A stretch of 64,000 nt of DNA, from assembly GCF_030733265.1 (NCBI RefSeq), contig NZ_JASHJI010000015.1, positions 62,001 through 126,000 of the forward strand, given 5' to 3'. How positions within the stretch are numbered: the stretch's first letter is position 1; each line of letters starts with the position of its first letter. Shown here piece after piece: positions 31,734-41,154 of this stretch. The position numbers and the translations under genes were made by a program. The DNA comes from Roseibium sp. MMSF_3412. GTDB lineage: Bacteria; Pseudomonadota; Alphaproteobacteria; Rhizobiales; Stappiaceae. Under the pieces are notes generated by a model that ran no database searches, was not told where the DNA came from, and saw nothing but the letters and a program-made list of their open reading frames with translations.

Positions 31734-33134
31734 TCAGCGCCCGTCCGGCGTTCTCGAACCGAACCATTTGCCCCTTACAGCCCGGTAGTGCTGTGTCGGA
31801 TCGTAGATCTGTACATGAAGTCCAAGATCCGTCGCGCTCAGTGAACCGATCGAAGATACCAGCTGATAGCCGCTGATGATCCGGTTGCTCTGTGCCTGAA
31901 CGAGGTTCGACTGCTGCGTCACGAGTTCACGCTGTGCATCCAGAACATCAAGCGTGGTCCGCTGACCAACGCGCTGCTCTTCGATCACACCTTCCAGGGC
32001 AAGCTGCGATGCTTCAACGGCGGCCTGCGCCGCAACGATCGATGCTTCGGCAGCCTGATAGTTGCCCCAGGCGGAGATGACGTTGGCGCGGATCTGGTCG
32101 CGCGTGACATCAAGTTGCAAACGGGTCTCTCCCAGAGACTCCTTTGCCTGCCGGATGCTGGAAGAGACCGATCCGGCCTGATAGAGCGGAATGCTTACGC
32201 TGCCGTTGATGGAGGCAGAGTCCGTATTTTCCGCAAAGAATGTGCTCGGATTAACGCTTCTGCTCAACGATCCGTCGACCGTGACCGTGGGCAGGCGCTG
32301 ACCTTCGATTGCCTTCACACTGAAAATCGCGGCGTCCACCAGATGTTGCGCCTGACGGATCAGCGGCTGCTTGACCTCACTCGTCTTAAGTGCGGAATCG
32401 AGCGACTTGGGAACGAATTTCGCGATTCCCGTGTCGGCGGAAAGATTTTTCGCTTCGATACCGATCACCTGCCGGTAGACAGCGCGGCTTGCGTTGAGAT
32501 TCGCGAGTGCGGAGTTCAGACTTGCCTGCGCTTCCGCTGCACGCGCTTCTGCCTGGCTCACATCCGTCCGCGTTCCCTCACCCACATCAAACCGGTCGCG
32601 CGCCGCGCGCACCTGTTCCTGAAGGAAGGCAAGGTCGCTGCGCTGGAGTGATACGAGCGCCGTGTCCTGGATGACGTTGACATATGCAGTGGCGGCCGAA
32701 AGCAGCGTGTCCTGCTCGGAGGAGATCAGGCTTTCCCGCTGTGCGCGCACGATCGCTTCTGCCTGGCGAACCGAGTTCACGGTCCGAAACCCGGCGAAAA
32801 CCGTTTGGCTGACTGTCAACGAGATCGAGGCGTTGTTTTGAACCGCGGCCAGATTTCGCGAACCGGAGTCTTCCCAGGTCCTGCCGATGTTGGCTCCCAA
32901 CGACACCGTGGGCCGCCATCCGGCCAACGCCTGGGGAACCCCCTCATCCGTGCCGCGCAACGTTGCACGCGCGGCATTCAAGCTCGGATTGTTGGCATAC
33001 GCCAAAGCAAGCGATTGCCAGATCGTCTCAGCCTTTGCAGATGACACTGCAAATCCGGTCAACGAAACGGCAGCAACCCCGCCCATCAGCATAAACCCAA
33101 TGGTAGCTGCCCTAAATGTTGAACGACACGACAC
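31734..33134 (-). CDS. tolC: TolC-family outer-membrane efflux protein
   Basis: A 466-residue outer-membrane channel subunit for tripartite efflux and type I secretion. A signal peptide ends at SSAKAETIWQ. The mature protein has the two TolC repeats: SLALAYANNPSLNAARATLRGTDEGVPQALAGWRPTVSLG, ATAYVNVIQDTALVSLQRSDLAFLQEQVRAARDRFDVGEGTRTDVSQAEAR, then VIEEQRVGQRTTLDVLDAQRELV. The GTG at 33134 has AAGGAG six bases upstream and is preferred to a GTG at 33155. No inner-membrane partner is adjacent. It follows the pcm-like gene, a common alphaproteobacterial pair, across a 200-bp gap. Confidence 0.92.
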   Translation of the reverse strand: MSCRSTFRAATIGFMLMGGVAAVSLTGFAVSSAKAETIWQSLALAYANNPSLNAARATLRGTDEGVPQALAGWRPTVSLGANIGRTWEDSGSRNLAAVQNNASISLTVSQTVFAGFRTVNSVRQAEAIVRAQRESLISSEQDTLLSAATAYVNVIQDTALVSLQRSDLAFLQEQVRAARDRFDVGEGTRTDVSQAEARAAEAQASLNSALANLNASRAVYRQVIGIEAKNLSADTGIAKFVPKSLDSALKTSEVKQPLIRQAQHLVDAAIFSVKAIEGQRLPTVTVDGSLSRSVNPSTFFAENTDSASINGSVSIPLYQAGSVSSSIRQAKESLGETRLQLDVTRDQIRANVISAWGNYQAAEASIVAAQAAVEASQLALEGVIEEQRVGQRTTLDVLDAQRELVTQQSNLVQAQSNRIISGYQLVSSIGSLSATDLGLHVQIYDPTQHYRAVRGKWFGSRTPDGR

Positions 33135-33337
33135 CCAACGCTCCTTCCGGATCACGACACATAGGCTAGTTGACTAAACCGAAGAACATTACTCTTCAAG
33201 CGTTTGAGGTCGATTTAATCAGTTTTTCAAAGACTGCGACTTAAAGGCAACAAATCCATAGCAGGGATAAGCCTCTCGCCGCGCTGCGAAACCGACAATC
33301 TTCCTCTGAAGACTGGTTCAAGGTGGTTAGCAATTCG

Positions 33338-34000
33338 TTAAAAGGTGAATTCACCGGATTTAGCGAAACCCGGCAGGAGACTGACCGCGGCATTGAAGCC
33401 GAATCGGCTGCTCACCGCCTCTCCCGACTTCTGATAAAGGCGTGCCACGCCGGCCCCGCCAAGCCCTTCGATGACCACCAGGCGTCCGGATGACTTCAAC
33501 TGTTTTGGCAGCGTTTCCGGCAATACCTCGACAGCCCCGTCCACAAATATGACGTCGTACGGGCCTTCGGAGGCATATCCTTCCACAAGCGGACCGTCGA
33601 CGACGACGGCATTCTCTATACCGAGTTCAACCAGCGATTCGGTGGCTGAGTTGCAAAGGGCCTCGTCTTCCTCGAGCGCGACCACGGAGGCGGCGAGCTT
33701 GGCAATCACGGCCGCGCTGTAGCCGGTGCCCGCACCGACGATCAGCACCACATGGTCCGGGCGAATATCGGCGAGCTGCAGCATTTTCCCGAAAATATGC
33801 GGCTTCATCAGAACGCGGCCACCCTCGTCCGATCCGATCTGAAGGTCTTCGTCTATATAGGCGACCGCTTTTCGGGACGCCGCAACAAATCTCTCCCGCG
33901 GCACCTCTTCCATCGCGTCGAGAATACGGTGGTCGGTGACATCGTTGGTCCGCAACTGGTTGTCCACCATCTTGCGGCGAGACTGACTGTAGTCCGTCAT
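33338..34000 (-). CDS. Protein-L-isoaspartate O-methyltransferase family protein
   Basis: A 220-residue SAM-dependent methyltransferase of the Pcm family, which methylates isoaspartyl residues in damaged proteins. It begins MTDYSQSRRKMVDNQLRTNDVTDHRIL, then MEEVPRERFV; the SAM motif I is VVLIVGAGTGYSAAVIAKL (about residue 83) and motif II PYDVIFVDGAVEVLP. The ATG at 34000 has GAGGG upstream; the longer frame to 34078 is not conserved. This is the divergent pcm-like branch found next to tolC in alphaproteobacteria, so true isoaspartyl repair activity is likely but not certain. Confidence 0.85.
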   Translation of the reverse strand: MTDYSQSRRKMVDNQLRTNDVTDHRILDAMEEVPRERFVAASRKAVAYIDEDLQIGSDEGGRVLMKPHIFGKMLQLADIRPDHVVLIVGAGTGYSAAVIAKLAASVVALEEDEALCNSATESLVELGIENAVVVDGPLVEGYASEGPYDVIFVDGAVEVLPETLPKQLKSSGRLVVIEGLGGAGVARLYQKSGEAVSSRFGFNAAVSLLPGFAKSGEFTF

Positions 34001-34248
34001 ATCGGCCCTCACTGTGAATAGCCGGTTCTCCGGCGCCTCTCGAATTGGTTCATTAACGACGCAGACACGGCATGACAAGTGTCACGCGTATTTGCTCCCG
34101 CCGGCACGGTGACGCACGTTCTGAAAACCGGCGCAATCGAACATCGCCTGAACCATGCATGCTGTTCTGGTGGAAATGTGAGTCCAGCCGGATTCAGGAC
34201 TTGACCAATCCGCGTAACTGATTGATAAGGCGCGGCACACCACATGGT

Positions 34249-34322
34249 GGCCCTGTGGCGGAGTGGTGACGCAGCGGATTGCAAATCCGTGTACACCGGT
34301 TCGATTCCGGTCGGGGCCTCCA
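34249..34322 (+). tRNA. tRNA-Cys (GCA)
   Basis: 74-nt cloverleaf with acceptor GGCCCTG/CGGGGCC (one G-T pair), anticodon stem around ATTGCAAAT with anticodon GCA, T-loop TTCGATT and an encoded CCA at 34320-34322. Confidence 0.96.
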
Positions 34323-34440
34323 TTTCCTCCAAAACTTCGATATCGATCACCCTTGCTCCACCAAGGCCAACGCAGCGCTATCTGTTTCCGCCGCGTCATG
34401 ATAGCGTTTTCTCCGGAGTGGACACACGGAGAAATGCAAC

Positions 34441-34872
34441 ATGAAACCACCAGTGGCAAGTCCTTCGATCCCGGCAAAACAGGCCCATGCGATCAAGACA
34501 TCAAGCATGAAACGGGTGCAACCGCCGCGGCCTGCAAAATCTCCGGAAATGGTGACTCAAGGTCCGGATATCGAAGCCCTCGTCGAGACGCTCCGCAACC
34601 GCATAAACGATCTGGAAGCGCGGGTTGCGGAACTGGAAAGCGTCATCTCTTTCCAGGGTCAGGATGTGGTCATCAGCTCTTCAAAGAGTGTCCTCATCCA
34701 GGGAATGGATACCGTCGAGATTTCCGCCGGAAGCAAGATCATGGCTGGTGCAAGCATGTACGAGGCGAACGTTCCCATTGCCAAGTTTTCGGGCGTGCTT
34801 GAATGCGATGTGCTCACCACAAACACGGTGATCGCCTCGGTCTACACGCCAGGTGCCGGGAACATCTGGTAA
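34441..34872 (+). CDS. Small protein with coiled coil and beta-repeat end, unknown
   Basis: A 143-residue product starting at an ATG with GGAGAAA upstream. Residues 1-38 are basic and Pro-rich, 42-68 form a coiled coil (DIEALVETLRNRINDLEARVAELESVI), and the rest is a set of short beta repeats: DVVISSSKS, VLIQGMDT, VEISAGSKI, then MAGASMYEANVPIAKFSGVLECD. The repeats resemble the beta-helical spikes of VgrG/gp5-type proteins, but no other phage or secretion gene is near. Not a family I can name. It lies 118 bp after tRNA-Cys. Confidence 0.6.
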   Translation: MKPPVASPSIPAKQAHAIKTSSMKRVQPPRPAKSPEMVTQGPDIEALVETLRNRINDLEARVAELESVISFQGQDVVISSSKSVLIQGMDTVEISAGSKIMAGASMYEANVPIAKFSGVLECDVLTTNTVIASVYTPGAGNIW

Positions 34873-34961
34873 TCGACGAAAGGCATTGTTCGTGCAACAG
34901 CAAGCGTTTGCGCCTTTTCTTGCGCTTGACTTGTGTCTTCAAATCCGACGATGCTGCTCCG

Positions 34962-36092
34962 ATGAAGGATCCCAGTTTCAGCGTCGGCGTCGAAGAAGAG
35001 TACCTGCTGGTCGACAAATCGAGCCGAAAGCTTGCGAGTTCGCCACCGAAAGAACTCTTCTCGGCCTGTGAAAGCGCGCTTGAAGGTCGTGTCAGTCCCG
35101 AGTTCCTGCAGTGCCAGATCGAAGTCGGGACACCCGTCTGCCTGACATTTTCAGAAGTGCGCGCGGAACTTGCCTATTTCCGCAAAACCGTCGCCAAGGA
35201 GGCAGCCGCGCATAATTTCGCGCCGATCGCTGCCTCAACGCATCCGTTCGCGGAGTGGACCGACCAGCCGCACACCGACAAGGAACGCTACAATCAGATC
35301 GCACGGACGATGCAGGTTGTCGCCAGAAGAATGCTGATCTGCGGCATGCATGTTCACGTCGGCATCGAAGACGAAGAACTGCGCCTCGACCTTTTCAACC
35401 AGCTTGCTTATTTCCTGCCGCACCTGCTGGCGCTCAGTACGTCGTCTCCGTTCTGGCGTGGACGGAACACGGGACTGAAATCGTATCGGCTTGCCGTTTT
35501 CAACGAGATGCCGCGAACCGGACTGCCGCCGCGCTTCGACAGCCATCACGAGTACCGCCACATCGTCAATATCCTGAGCAGCGCCGGCGTTCTTGAGGAT
35601 GCGACCAAGATCTGGTGGGACCTCAGACCGTCCGACAGATTTCCGACGCTGGAACTGCGCGTGACGGATGTCTGCCCCCGGCTCGATGATGCGGTCGCGA
35701 TCGCAGCGCTCTACAGGTGCCTGTGCAGAATGCTCTACCGGCTCAGGCGCGCGAACCAGAGCTGGCGCCCCTACTCCCGATTTCTGCTTGCCGAGAACCG
35801 CTGGCAGGCACAGCGATACGGAACCGAAGCGCGCCTGATCGACTTCGGACGCAACGAAACCGCGCCCTTTGTCGATCTTGTCGAGGAACTGATCGAACTG
35901 GTCAGACCCGATGCAGTCTTCTTCGGGTGCGAGGCGGAACTTGAGCATATCCGCACCATCGCCGTGGAAGGCACATCCGCGGACAAGCAGTTACAGATCG
36001 CCGGAGACATACCGGATGACGGACTGATTGCACCGGACAAGCTCGACAGGATCGTTGACCATCTTGTCGCGGAAACACTGGCAGACCTGTGA
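34962..36092 (+). CDS. YbdK-type carboxylate-amine ligase
   Basis: A 376-residue member of the GCS2 glutamate-cysteine ligase family (YbdK branch). The diagnostic start FSVGVEEEYLLVDKSSRKL is at residue 6, MLICGMHVHVGIEDEELR near residue 130, LALSTSSPFWRGRNTGLKSYRLAVF near residue 160, and TLELRVTDVCPRLDDAVAIAAL near residue 230. Family enzymes have weak gamma-glutamylcysteine synthetase activity; the physiological substrate is unknown. I chose the ATG at 34962 at the family start; the frame is open upstream to 34803 through the preceding gene. Confidence 0.85.
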   Translation: MKDPSFSVGVEEEYLLVDKSSRKLASSPPKELFSACESALEGRVSPEFLQCQIEVGTPVCLTFSEVRAELAYFRKTVAKEAAAHNFAPIAASTHPFAEWTDQPHTDKERYNQIARTMQVVARRMLICGMHVHVGIEDEELRLDLFNQLAYFLPHLLALSTSSPFWRGRNTGLKSYRLAVFNEMPRTGLPPRFDSHHEYRHIVNILSSAGVLEDATKIWWDLRPSDRFPTLELRVTDVCPRLDDAVAIAALYRCLCRMLYRLRRANQSWRPYSRFLLAENRWQAQRYGTEARLIDFGRNETAPFVDLVEELIELVRPDAVFFGCEAELEHIRTIAVEGTSADKQLQIAGDIPDDGLIAPDKLDRIVDHLVAETLADL

Positions 36093-36100
36093 CCGTCCGG

Positions 36101-36352
36101 CTAGGCGGTCTTTTTTGCAGATCTGGGCGGTGATCCGTGCGCACGCGCATGAAAATGGCTCCGCTCGCCGGTCAGGACAAAGGCAAACTCATCAATTTCC
36201 GAAATGACTGCGTCAGCCGATCTGGAAAGACCCGATTTCGGTCTCATCGCGCGTTGCGCGTCGACCAGTGACTTTCTGGCCTGCGCAAGTGCGCCTAGCA
36301 ACACATCCTTATCAATCTCCTTCGGCCCGCTGGACCTGCGCTCTGCAGCCAT
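36101..36352 (-). CDS. Small basic protein, unknown
   Basis: An 83-residue basic protein starting MAAERRSSGPKEIDKDVLLGALAQARKSLVDAQRAMRPK, probably mostly helical with a Lys/Pro-rich tail. The ATG has GGGTG upstream. No family recognised. It is convergent with the YbdK gene (8 bp between ends). It may be real given clean starts and spacing, but the evidence is only coding appearance. Confidence 0.5.
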   Translation of the reverse strand: MAAERRSSGPKEIDKDVLLGALAQARKSLVDAQRAMRPKSGLSRSADAVISEIDEFAFVLTGERSHFHARAHGSPPRSAKKTA

Positions 36353-36495
36353 GTTTCACCCCACATCTTATGTTCCTGTTTTGTTCTTATAATTTCCGAA
36401 TTTTTTCTGTCAATTTGCGTTTCTGACAAGGGAAGTGTCGTTTCACGTGCTGCCGCGCCTCCTCAAATCGGATAAAGCTCGGCAAATCAAGGACT

Positions 36496-36761
36496 AGGTG
36501 ATGGACTCATAAATGAGACAGAAATGGCATGCGAAATGGCGAAATCTCGTCAGGAAGGGTGTGCGGAGCGGGCTTCCTGCCCGGTCAAGCACGCTGACGC
36601 CACGGGGTGAAGCCATTTCCATGTCCTTCGGATTTGACCGGCTTGCTCCTCCTCCGCGTTGCGAAAGGCTTGAAAATGCGCCACATTTCCTACGCTTCCG
36701 CTCCTTGATGAGAAGCAAGTCGCCTCAAACCATTTCGGCCTCATTTATGAGTCCATCACCT
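36496..36761. mobile_element. MITE copy 1, upstream of cobC
   Basis: A 266-bp element with perfect 22-bp terminal inverted repeats, GGTGATGGACTCATAAATG at 36497 and its complement ending at 36760. It is preceded by CTAG (36494-36497). It shares internal blocks with copy 2 at 37873-38142, for example GGTCAAGCACG, GTCCTTCGGATTTG and GCGAAAGGCTTGAAAATG, in the same order. It has no transposase. The terminal GACTCATAAATGA and CTAG flanks suggest a non-autonomous IS5-family relative (inference). It ends 50 bp before the cobC start. The remaining ~140 bp back to the small gene show nothing further. Confidence 0.85.
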
Positions 36762-36811
36762 CGGGCGTCGGGCAGTTCGGTTTGCCTGGCGGAAACGCAA
36801 AGGGTGGTTTC

Positions 36812-37813
36812 GTGAAACACGGTGGTGACTTGTCGCTCGCGGTCGAACGCTTTGGTGGAACACCGGATGACTGGCTCGATCTGTCGACCGGGATAAATCC
36901 GTATGCTTACCCTTTTGATCGGGAAATCGCGACCGCAAGCTGGACAACGCTTCCGAACCGCGTTGCCGAGGAACAGCTCCTTTCCGCTGCAAGACGGGCC
37001 TATCAGGTTCCGGAGCATCTCGGTCTGGTGGCAGCACCCGGCACCCAGATATTGCTGTCGTTGTTGCCGTCTCTCCTCCCCGAAGGCCCGGCGGCCCTGG
37101 CTGCGCCGACCTATTCGAGCCACAAGGAAGTCTGGCATAGGGACGGCAGGGATCCGGTCGAGCTTTCAAGTGTATACGCGCTGCCCGCCGAAGCCAGAAT
37201 TGTCGTTCTGGTCAATCCGAACAATCCGGACGGCCAGCTCATCGATGTGAAAAGCCTGCTCGAGATTGCTAAGATCCTGACCGAAAGGGGCGGATTTCTG
37301 GTGGTCGACGAAGCCTTTGCAGATGTCATGCCGGGCGCGAGTGTCCTGCCGCATGCCGGGAACGAGAACATTGTCGTGCTGAGATCATTCGGCAAGTTTT
37401 TCGGGCTTGCCGGTCTAAGGCTCGGTTTTCTGGCGGGACCAAAGGAAATCACCGACCGTCTCGGCGCGCGCCTTGAAAGCTGGTGCGTCAGCGGGCCAGC
37501 CCTCGATATCGGGGCGCAGGCCCTTCGGAACCACGAATGGCAGGAAAAGATGGTGCGCCGCCTCGCCGACGAGATGGCCGACCTGACAATCGCGCTGTCA
37601 GAACATCAGCTGAGCGTCTTTGGCGGCACACCGCTGTTTGCCCTTGCCGGTCTACGCAAGGCGCACGCACTGCATGAAGCGCTGGCTCGGCGGCACATCT
37701 GGACCCGGGTTTTCGACTACGCACCGACCTGGATCCGCTTCGGTCTGCCGGGCGGTGCTGCGAACCTTCAGCGGTTGTCCGATGCTCTTTCAAAAGCGCG
37801 CACCGATCTCTGA
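36812..37813 (+). CDS. cobC: Threonine-phosphate decarboxylase (CobC, CobD in enteric naming)
   Basis: A 333-residue PLP-dependent class I/II aminotransferase-fold enzyme that makes (R)-1-amino-2-propanol phosphate for the nucleotide loop of cobalamin. It begins VKHGGDLSLAVERFGG, then DDWLDLSTGINPYAYPF, VAAPGTQILLSLLP, VLVNPNNPDGQLID, DEAFADVMPG and the PLP lysine in LRSFGKFFGLAGLRLGFLAG (about residue 195). The GTG at 36812 with AGGGTGG upstream is preferred to a TTG at 36782. It lies between two MITE copies and upstream of cobD, apart from the riboswitch-controlled operon. Confidence 0.9.
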   Translation: MKHGGDLSLAVERFGGTPDDWLDLSTGINPYAYPFDREIATASWTTLPNRVAEEQLLSAARRAYQVPEHLGLVAAPGTQILLSLLPSLLPEGPAALAAPTYSSHKEVWHRDGRDPVELSSVYALPAEARIVVLVNPNNPDGQLIDVKSLLEIAKILTERGGFLVVDEAFADVMPGASVLPHAGNENIVVLRSFGKFFGLAGLRLGFLAGPKEITDRLGARLESWCVSGPALDIGAQALRNHEWQEKMVRRLADEMADLTIALSEHQLSVFGGTPLFALAGLRKAHALHEALARRHIWTRVFDYAPTWIRFGLPGGAANLQRLSDALSKARTDL

Positions 37814-37872
37814 CTTCCTCTTTGCACACTGGATAGCAGGGAAAAGCCGGTTCCCCTTTTCCGGGAATTGCT

Positions 37873-38142
37873 CTAGGGTACGAACCCATAAATGAAGCCG
37901 ATTTGGCGGTAGAAATGCCAAAATCTCGCGAGGAAGCGTGCGCAGAGCGGGCGCTATGCCCGGTCAAGCACGGTGACGTTGCGAGGTGAAGCCATTCTGC
38001 CGTCCTTCGGATTTGGCCGTTTTGGCCATCTGCTGCGTCGCGAAAGGCTTGAAAATGAACCACATTTCCTGCGCTTTCGCTCCTCGCAGCTGGTCAAAAC
38101 GATCCAAACCAAATTGACTTCATTTATGAGTCCGTACCCTAG
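37873..38142. mobile_element. MITE copy 2, between cobC and cobD
   Basis: A 270-bp element (including flanks) related to copy 1. Ends: CTAGGGTACGAACCCATAAA (37873-) against the complement of the right end up to 38142, 25 bp with two mismatches. CTAG occurs at both outer ends (37873-37876 and 38139-38142), consistent with a 4-bp target duplication. Same internal blocks as copy 1. No transposase. It ends 9 bp before the cobD start codon and occupies nearly the whole 338-bp gap. Confidence 0.87.
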
Positions 38143-38151
38143 CAAACTCGC

Positions 38152-39126
38152 ATGCTGATCTACGAGAACGCATTGTGGTTGCTTCTCGCCGTGCTGCTGC
38201 TCGACGCAGTTGTCGGCGATCCGGACTGGCTCTGGCGCCGTCTGCCCCATCCTGTTGTCTGGATCGGCAACCTCATTTCTCTCTTTGACCGGAAACTGAA
38301 CAGGACTTCATCACGTTCCGAGAGCAGAAAAAATGCCGGATTAGCCTTGCTTCTTGTCCTCGTTTTCGGCGGGCTGATCCTGGGGGGCGTCCTTCACCTT
38401 GTCCTTGCGCGCATTCCTTTTGGCGAAGCGCTCATTGTGGTTGTCGCCGCCGTTTTCATTGCGCAGAACAGCCTCTACCGTCACGTTGCTGCCGTCCGTG
38501 ACGGGCTTGAGAGCGGCGGCCTGGAAGGCGGACGCAAGGCCGTTGCCATGATCGTCGGCCGCGATCCGGCACAACTCGATGAACCCGGCGTTTCGCGCGC
38601 AGCGATCGAGTCCTGTGCGGAGAACTTCTCCGATGGCGTGGTCGCGCCCGTCTTCTGGTTTGCGCTTCTGGGTCTCCCGGGCCTGCTTGCATACAAGGCC
38701 GTGAACACCGCCGACAGCATGATCGGACACAAGAACGAAACCTATCAGGATTTCGGCTGGGCTTCGGCGCGGTTCGACGACCTGATCAATCTGCCCGCCT
38801 CCCGGCTTTCGGGGGTTTTCATCGCGCTCTGTGCACCGCTCGCGCATGGCTCCATTCGCCGTGCCATCACGTGCATGGTCCGCGATGCAAAACTGCACAG
38901 ATCGCCCAACGCCGGATGGCCCGAAGCGGCAATGGCGGGCGCGCTCGATATCGCTCTCGCCGGTCCCCGGACCTATCCCGGTTACACCGTGGACGATCCC
39001 TACATGAACGAAGCCGGACGCATAGAGGCGACCGCGAACGATATCGACCGCGCGGTCATCGTCATGATCGCGGCATGCGGTGTGCAGGCGCTGCTGGTTT
39101 TGTTGATCGCGGTTCTGATCCGCTAG
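38152..39126 (+). CDS. cobD: Adenosylcobinamide-phosphate synthase (CobD/CbiB)
   Basis: A 324-residue membrane protein that joins the aminopropanol (phosphate) arm to adenosylcobyric acid. Family blocks: LLLDAVVGDPDWLWRRLPHPVVWIG at residue 17, ESCAENFSDGVVAPVFWFALLGLPGLLAYKAVNTADSMIGHKNE (about residue 160-200), DDLINLPASRLSG, RSPNAGWPEAAMAGAL and the final membrane helix. No ribosome site is seen because the MITE ends just upstream. It follows cobC, whose product feeds this reaction. Confidence 0.93.
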   Translation: MLIYENALWLLLAVLLLDAVVGDPDWLWRRLPHPVVWIGNLISLFDRKLNRTSSRSESRKNAGLALLLVLVFGGLILGGVLHLVLARIPFGEALIVVVAAVFIAQNSLYRHVAAVRDGLESGGLEGGRKAVAMIVGRDPAQLDEPGVSRAAIESCAENFSDGVVAPVFWFALLGLPGLLAYKAVNTADSMIGHKNETYQDFGWASARFDDLINLPASRLSGVFIALCAPLAHGSIRRAITCMVRDAKLHRSPNAGWPEAAMAGALDIALAGPRTYPGYTVDDPYMNEAGRIEATANDIDRAVIVMIAACGVQALLVLLIAVLIR

Positions 39127-39644
39127 GTACGGTCTTTGTCGTCGGCAGTCTCGTGGGGCCGCGGGTGCAGTTCGCGCAGCCACGTAATCAAATTTGAAAT
39201 CCTGCCTGCGGCAAGTATGAGCAAAAAACCGCAGGCGCTTGCTGTCACATCCCTGAAGAACGTCGGTTCGACAAGGGCAGCGGCTGGCCCCGCCGAATTA
39301 GCGGTCCTTAACATCATCAAGTTTGTCAGCCCCTGCAAACCAGAAAGCAAAAAATAAATGCCGATCAACGCGATGCCTGCCGACTGAAATGCGCTCACAA
39401 GGCTTTTGACGTCGGCACTTTCGACTGTGTCTTTCCGAACCAGTCCGATGAGAGCCACGCTTGGCTTGATGATCAGCAAAAGGCAAATAAACAGGTTAGC
39501 GATTATCGACAAAAAATTCCGATCCAGTGCAAAACCCTGACCGGATGCCATAAAGAAGAAAAACAAGTCCAACAACCTCACTGAGGTAATCAGGTAAAAG
39601 AGCCCAAATAGGCGCACAATTACGCAGGACAACTGATAGACCAA
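39123..39644 (-). CDS. Membrane protein at the end of the cob operon, unknown
   Basis: A 173-residue protein with about four hydrophobic segments (LFGLFYLITSVRLLDLFFFF, FLSIIANLFICLLLIIKPSVALIGL, AGIALIGIYFLLSGLQGL, ACGFLLILAAGRISNLITWL) and a charged C-terminus rich in His, Asp and Lys. No family recognised. It starts 25 bp after the cobQ stop on the same strand and its end overlaps the cobD stop by four bases from the opposite strand. Base composition is somewhat lower in GC than its neighbours. Co-transcription with the cob operon is inferred. Confidence 0.55.
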   Translation of the reverse strand: MVYQLSCVIVRLFGLFYLITSVRLLDLFFFFMASGQGFALDRNFLSIIANLFICLLLIIKPSVALIGLVRKDTVESADVKSLVSAFQSAGIALIGIYFLLSGLQGLTNLMMLRTANSAGPAAALVEPTFFRDVTASACGFLLILAAGRISNLITWLRELHPRPHETADDKDRT

Positions 39645-39669
39645 AACTGACTCCGGCTCTTAGGGTTTG

Positions 39670-41154
39670 TTACGAACGACCTCGCGCCGCGATCTCGAGC
39701 ATGGCTTCGATATCTAGCACGCTTTCCAGATGCGCCGCCAGGTCATCCAGTATGCGGTCGATGCTTCTTTCATAGGCCAGATCTGATGACGCTCCGAGCG
39801 AGGCCAGATAGGCAGAGCGGAAGCTGTCGCTGGTAAAGAGACCGTGGACGTAGGTGCCTGAGACCTGTCCATCCGCCGATACCGCCCCCTCGGCCCTGCC
39901 GTCCTTCAGCCGCATCATCGGGCGGTCGCAGTCCGCGCCGGTTGTCCGCCCGATATGGATCTCGTATCCGGAAAATTCCGCACCGCTGCCTTCATGCGCG
40001 CCCTCCGCATAGACAGTTGACTTCTCTGCAGTCAACACGGTGTCAACATCCAAAAGTCCGAGGCCGTCAACGGTGCCCGGTGTGCCTTCGATGCCGTCCG
40101 GATCGGAGATCGTCTTCCCGAGCATCTGATAGCCGCCACACACTCCGAGTACCTGACCCCCGCGCCGGTAATGTGCGGCAAGATCGATGTCCCAGCCCTG
40201 ATTGCGGAAAAACGCCAGGTCTCCGACCGTCGATTTCGACCCTGGTAAAAGGACCACATCGGCATCACCTGGAAGCGGATCTCCTGCGCGCACAAGTTCG
40301 AGCGTCACGCCGGGTTCGAGCCGAAGGGGATCCAGATCATCGAAATTGGCAATCCGGGAGATCACGGGCACAATGATCTTGAGGCTGCCCTCACCGAACC
40401 CGTCTTCCAATCCAAGCGCGTCTTCGGCGGGCAGTTTTCCCGCATCGGCAAACCACGGCACGACGCCCAGGCCCCGCCACCCTGTCCGGACTGCAATCTC
40501 GCGCATGCCTTCGTCGAAAAGACTCGGATCACCCCGGAAGCGGTTGATGAAAAACCCCTTGATGCGGTCCCGTTCATCCGCCTCCAGCACCGCATGGGTT
40601 CCGACCACGGACGCGATCACGCCGCCCCGATCGATGTCAGCGCACAGGATCACCGGCAGATTGGCCGCTTCCGCAAACCCCATATTGGCAATGTCTCCGG
40701 ATCTGAGATTGATCTCGGCCGGACTGCCTGCCCCTTCGACGAGAACCAGATCTGCTTCTGATGCGATGGTTGAAAAACTATCCAGAACCTTCGGCAGAAG
40801 CGTATTTTTCTGCTTTCCATATTCTCGCGCACGCATGGTGCCGAAGCGCTTGCCCTGAACAATGACTTGCGCGCCCGTATCGGTTTCAGGCTTCAGAAGA
40901 ACCGGGTTCATGTGGACCGACGATGGTGTCCGGCAGCCGAGCGCCTGCAGCGCCTGTGCCCGGCCGATTTCACCGCCATCGCCGGTGACGGCAGCATTAT
41001 TCGACATGTTCTGCGGTTTGAAGGGACGAACGGCGAGACCGCGATTGGCAAAAAGCCGGCAGAGGCCGGCAACGATAAGACTTTTGCCGACGTTCGAACC
41101 GGTTCCCTGGACCATAAGTGCCGGCGTGTTTCCCTGCGCACCGGAGCGCTTCAT
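39670..41154 (-). CDS. cobQ: Cobyric acid synthase
   Basis: A 494-residue amidotransferase that amidates carboxyls b, d, e and g of adenosylcobyrinic acid a,c-diamide. The N-terminal dethiobiotin-synthetase-like domain has the P-loop [24 protein letters not shown]; then [11 protein letters not shown], and the type 1 GATase domain with the catalytic Cys in [12 protein letters not shown] (about residue 337) and His in GTYVHGLF (about residue 435). Its ATG overlaps the stop of the YrhK-like gene by four bases. Confidence 0.96.
   Translation of the reverse strand: MKRSGAQGNTPALMVQGTGSNVGKSLIVAGLCRLFANRGLAVRPFKPQNMSNNAAVTGDGGEIGRAQALQALGCRTPSSVHMNPVLLKPETDTGAQVIVQGKRFGTMRAREYGKQKNTLLPKVLDSFSTIASEADLVLVEGAGSPAEINLRSGDIANMGFAEAANLPVILCADIDRGGVIASVVGTHAVLEADERDRIKGFFINRFRGDPSLFDEGMREIAVRTGWRGLGVVPWFADAGKLPAEDALGLEDGFGEGSLKIIVPVISRIANFDDLDPLRLEPGVTLELVRAGDPLPGDADVVLLPGSKSTVGDLAFFRNQGWDIDLAAHYRRGGQVLGVCGGYQMLGKTISDPDGIEGTPGTVDGLGLLDVDTVLTAEKSTVYAEGAHEGSGAEFSGYEIHIGRTTGADCDRPMMRLKDGRAEGAVSADGQVSGTYVHGLFTSDSFRSAYLASLGASSDLAYERSIDRILDDLAAHLESVLDIEAMLEIAARGRS

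Noticed and set aside
36494..36744. Short minus-strand frames in the MITE copies (36494-36718, 36550-36744; similar at 37954-38250)
   Set aside because: The two copies share similar frames only because the DNA repeats; no start sites or family features, so not called as genes.
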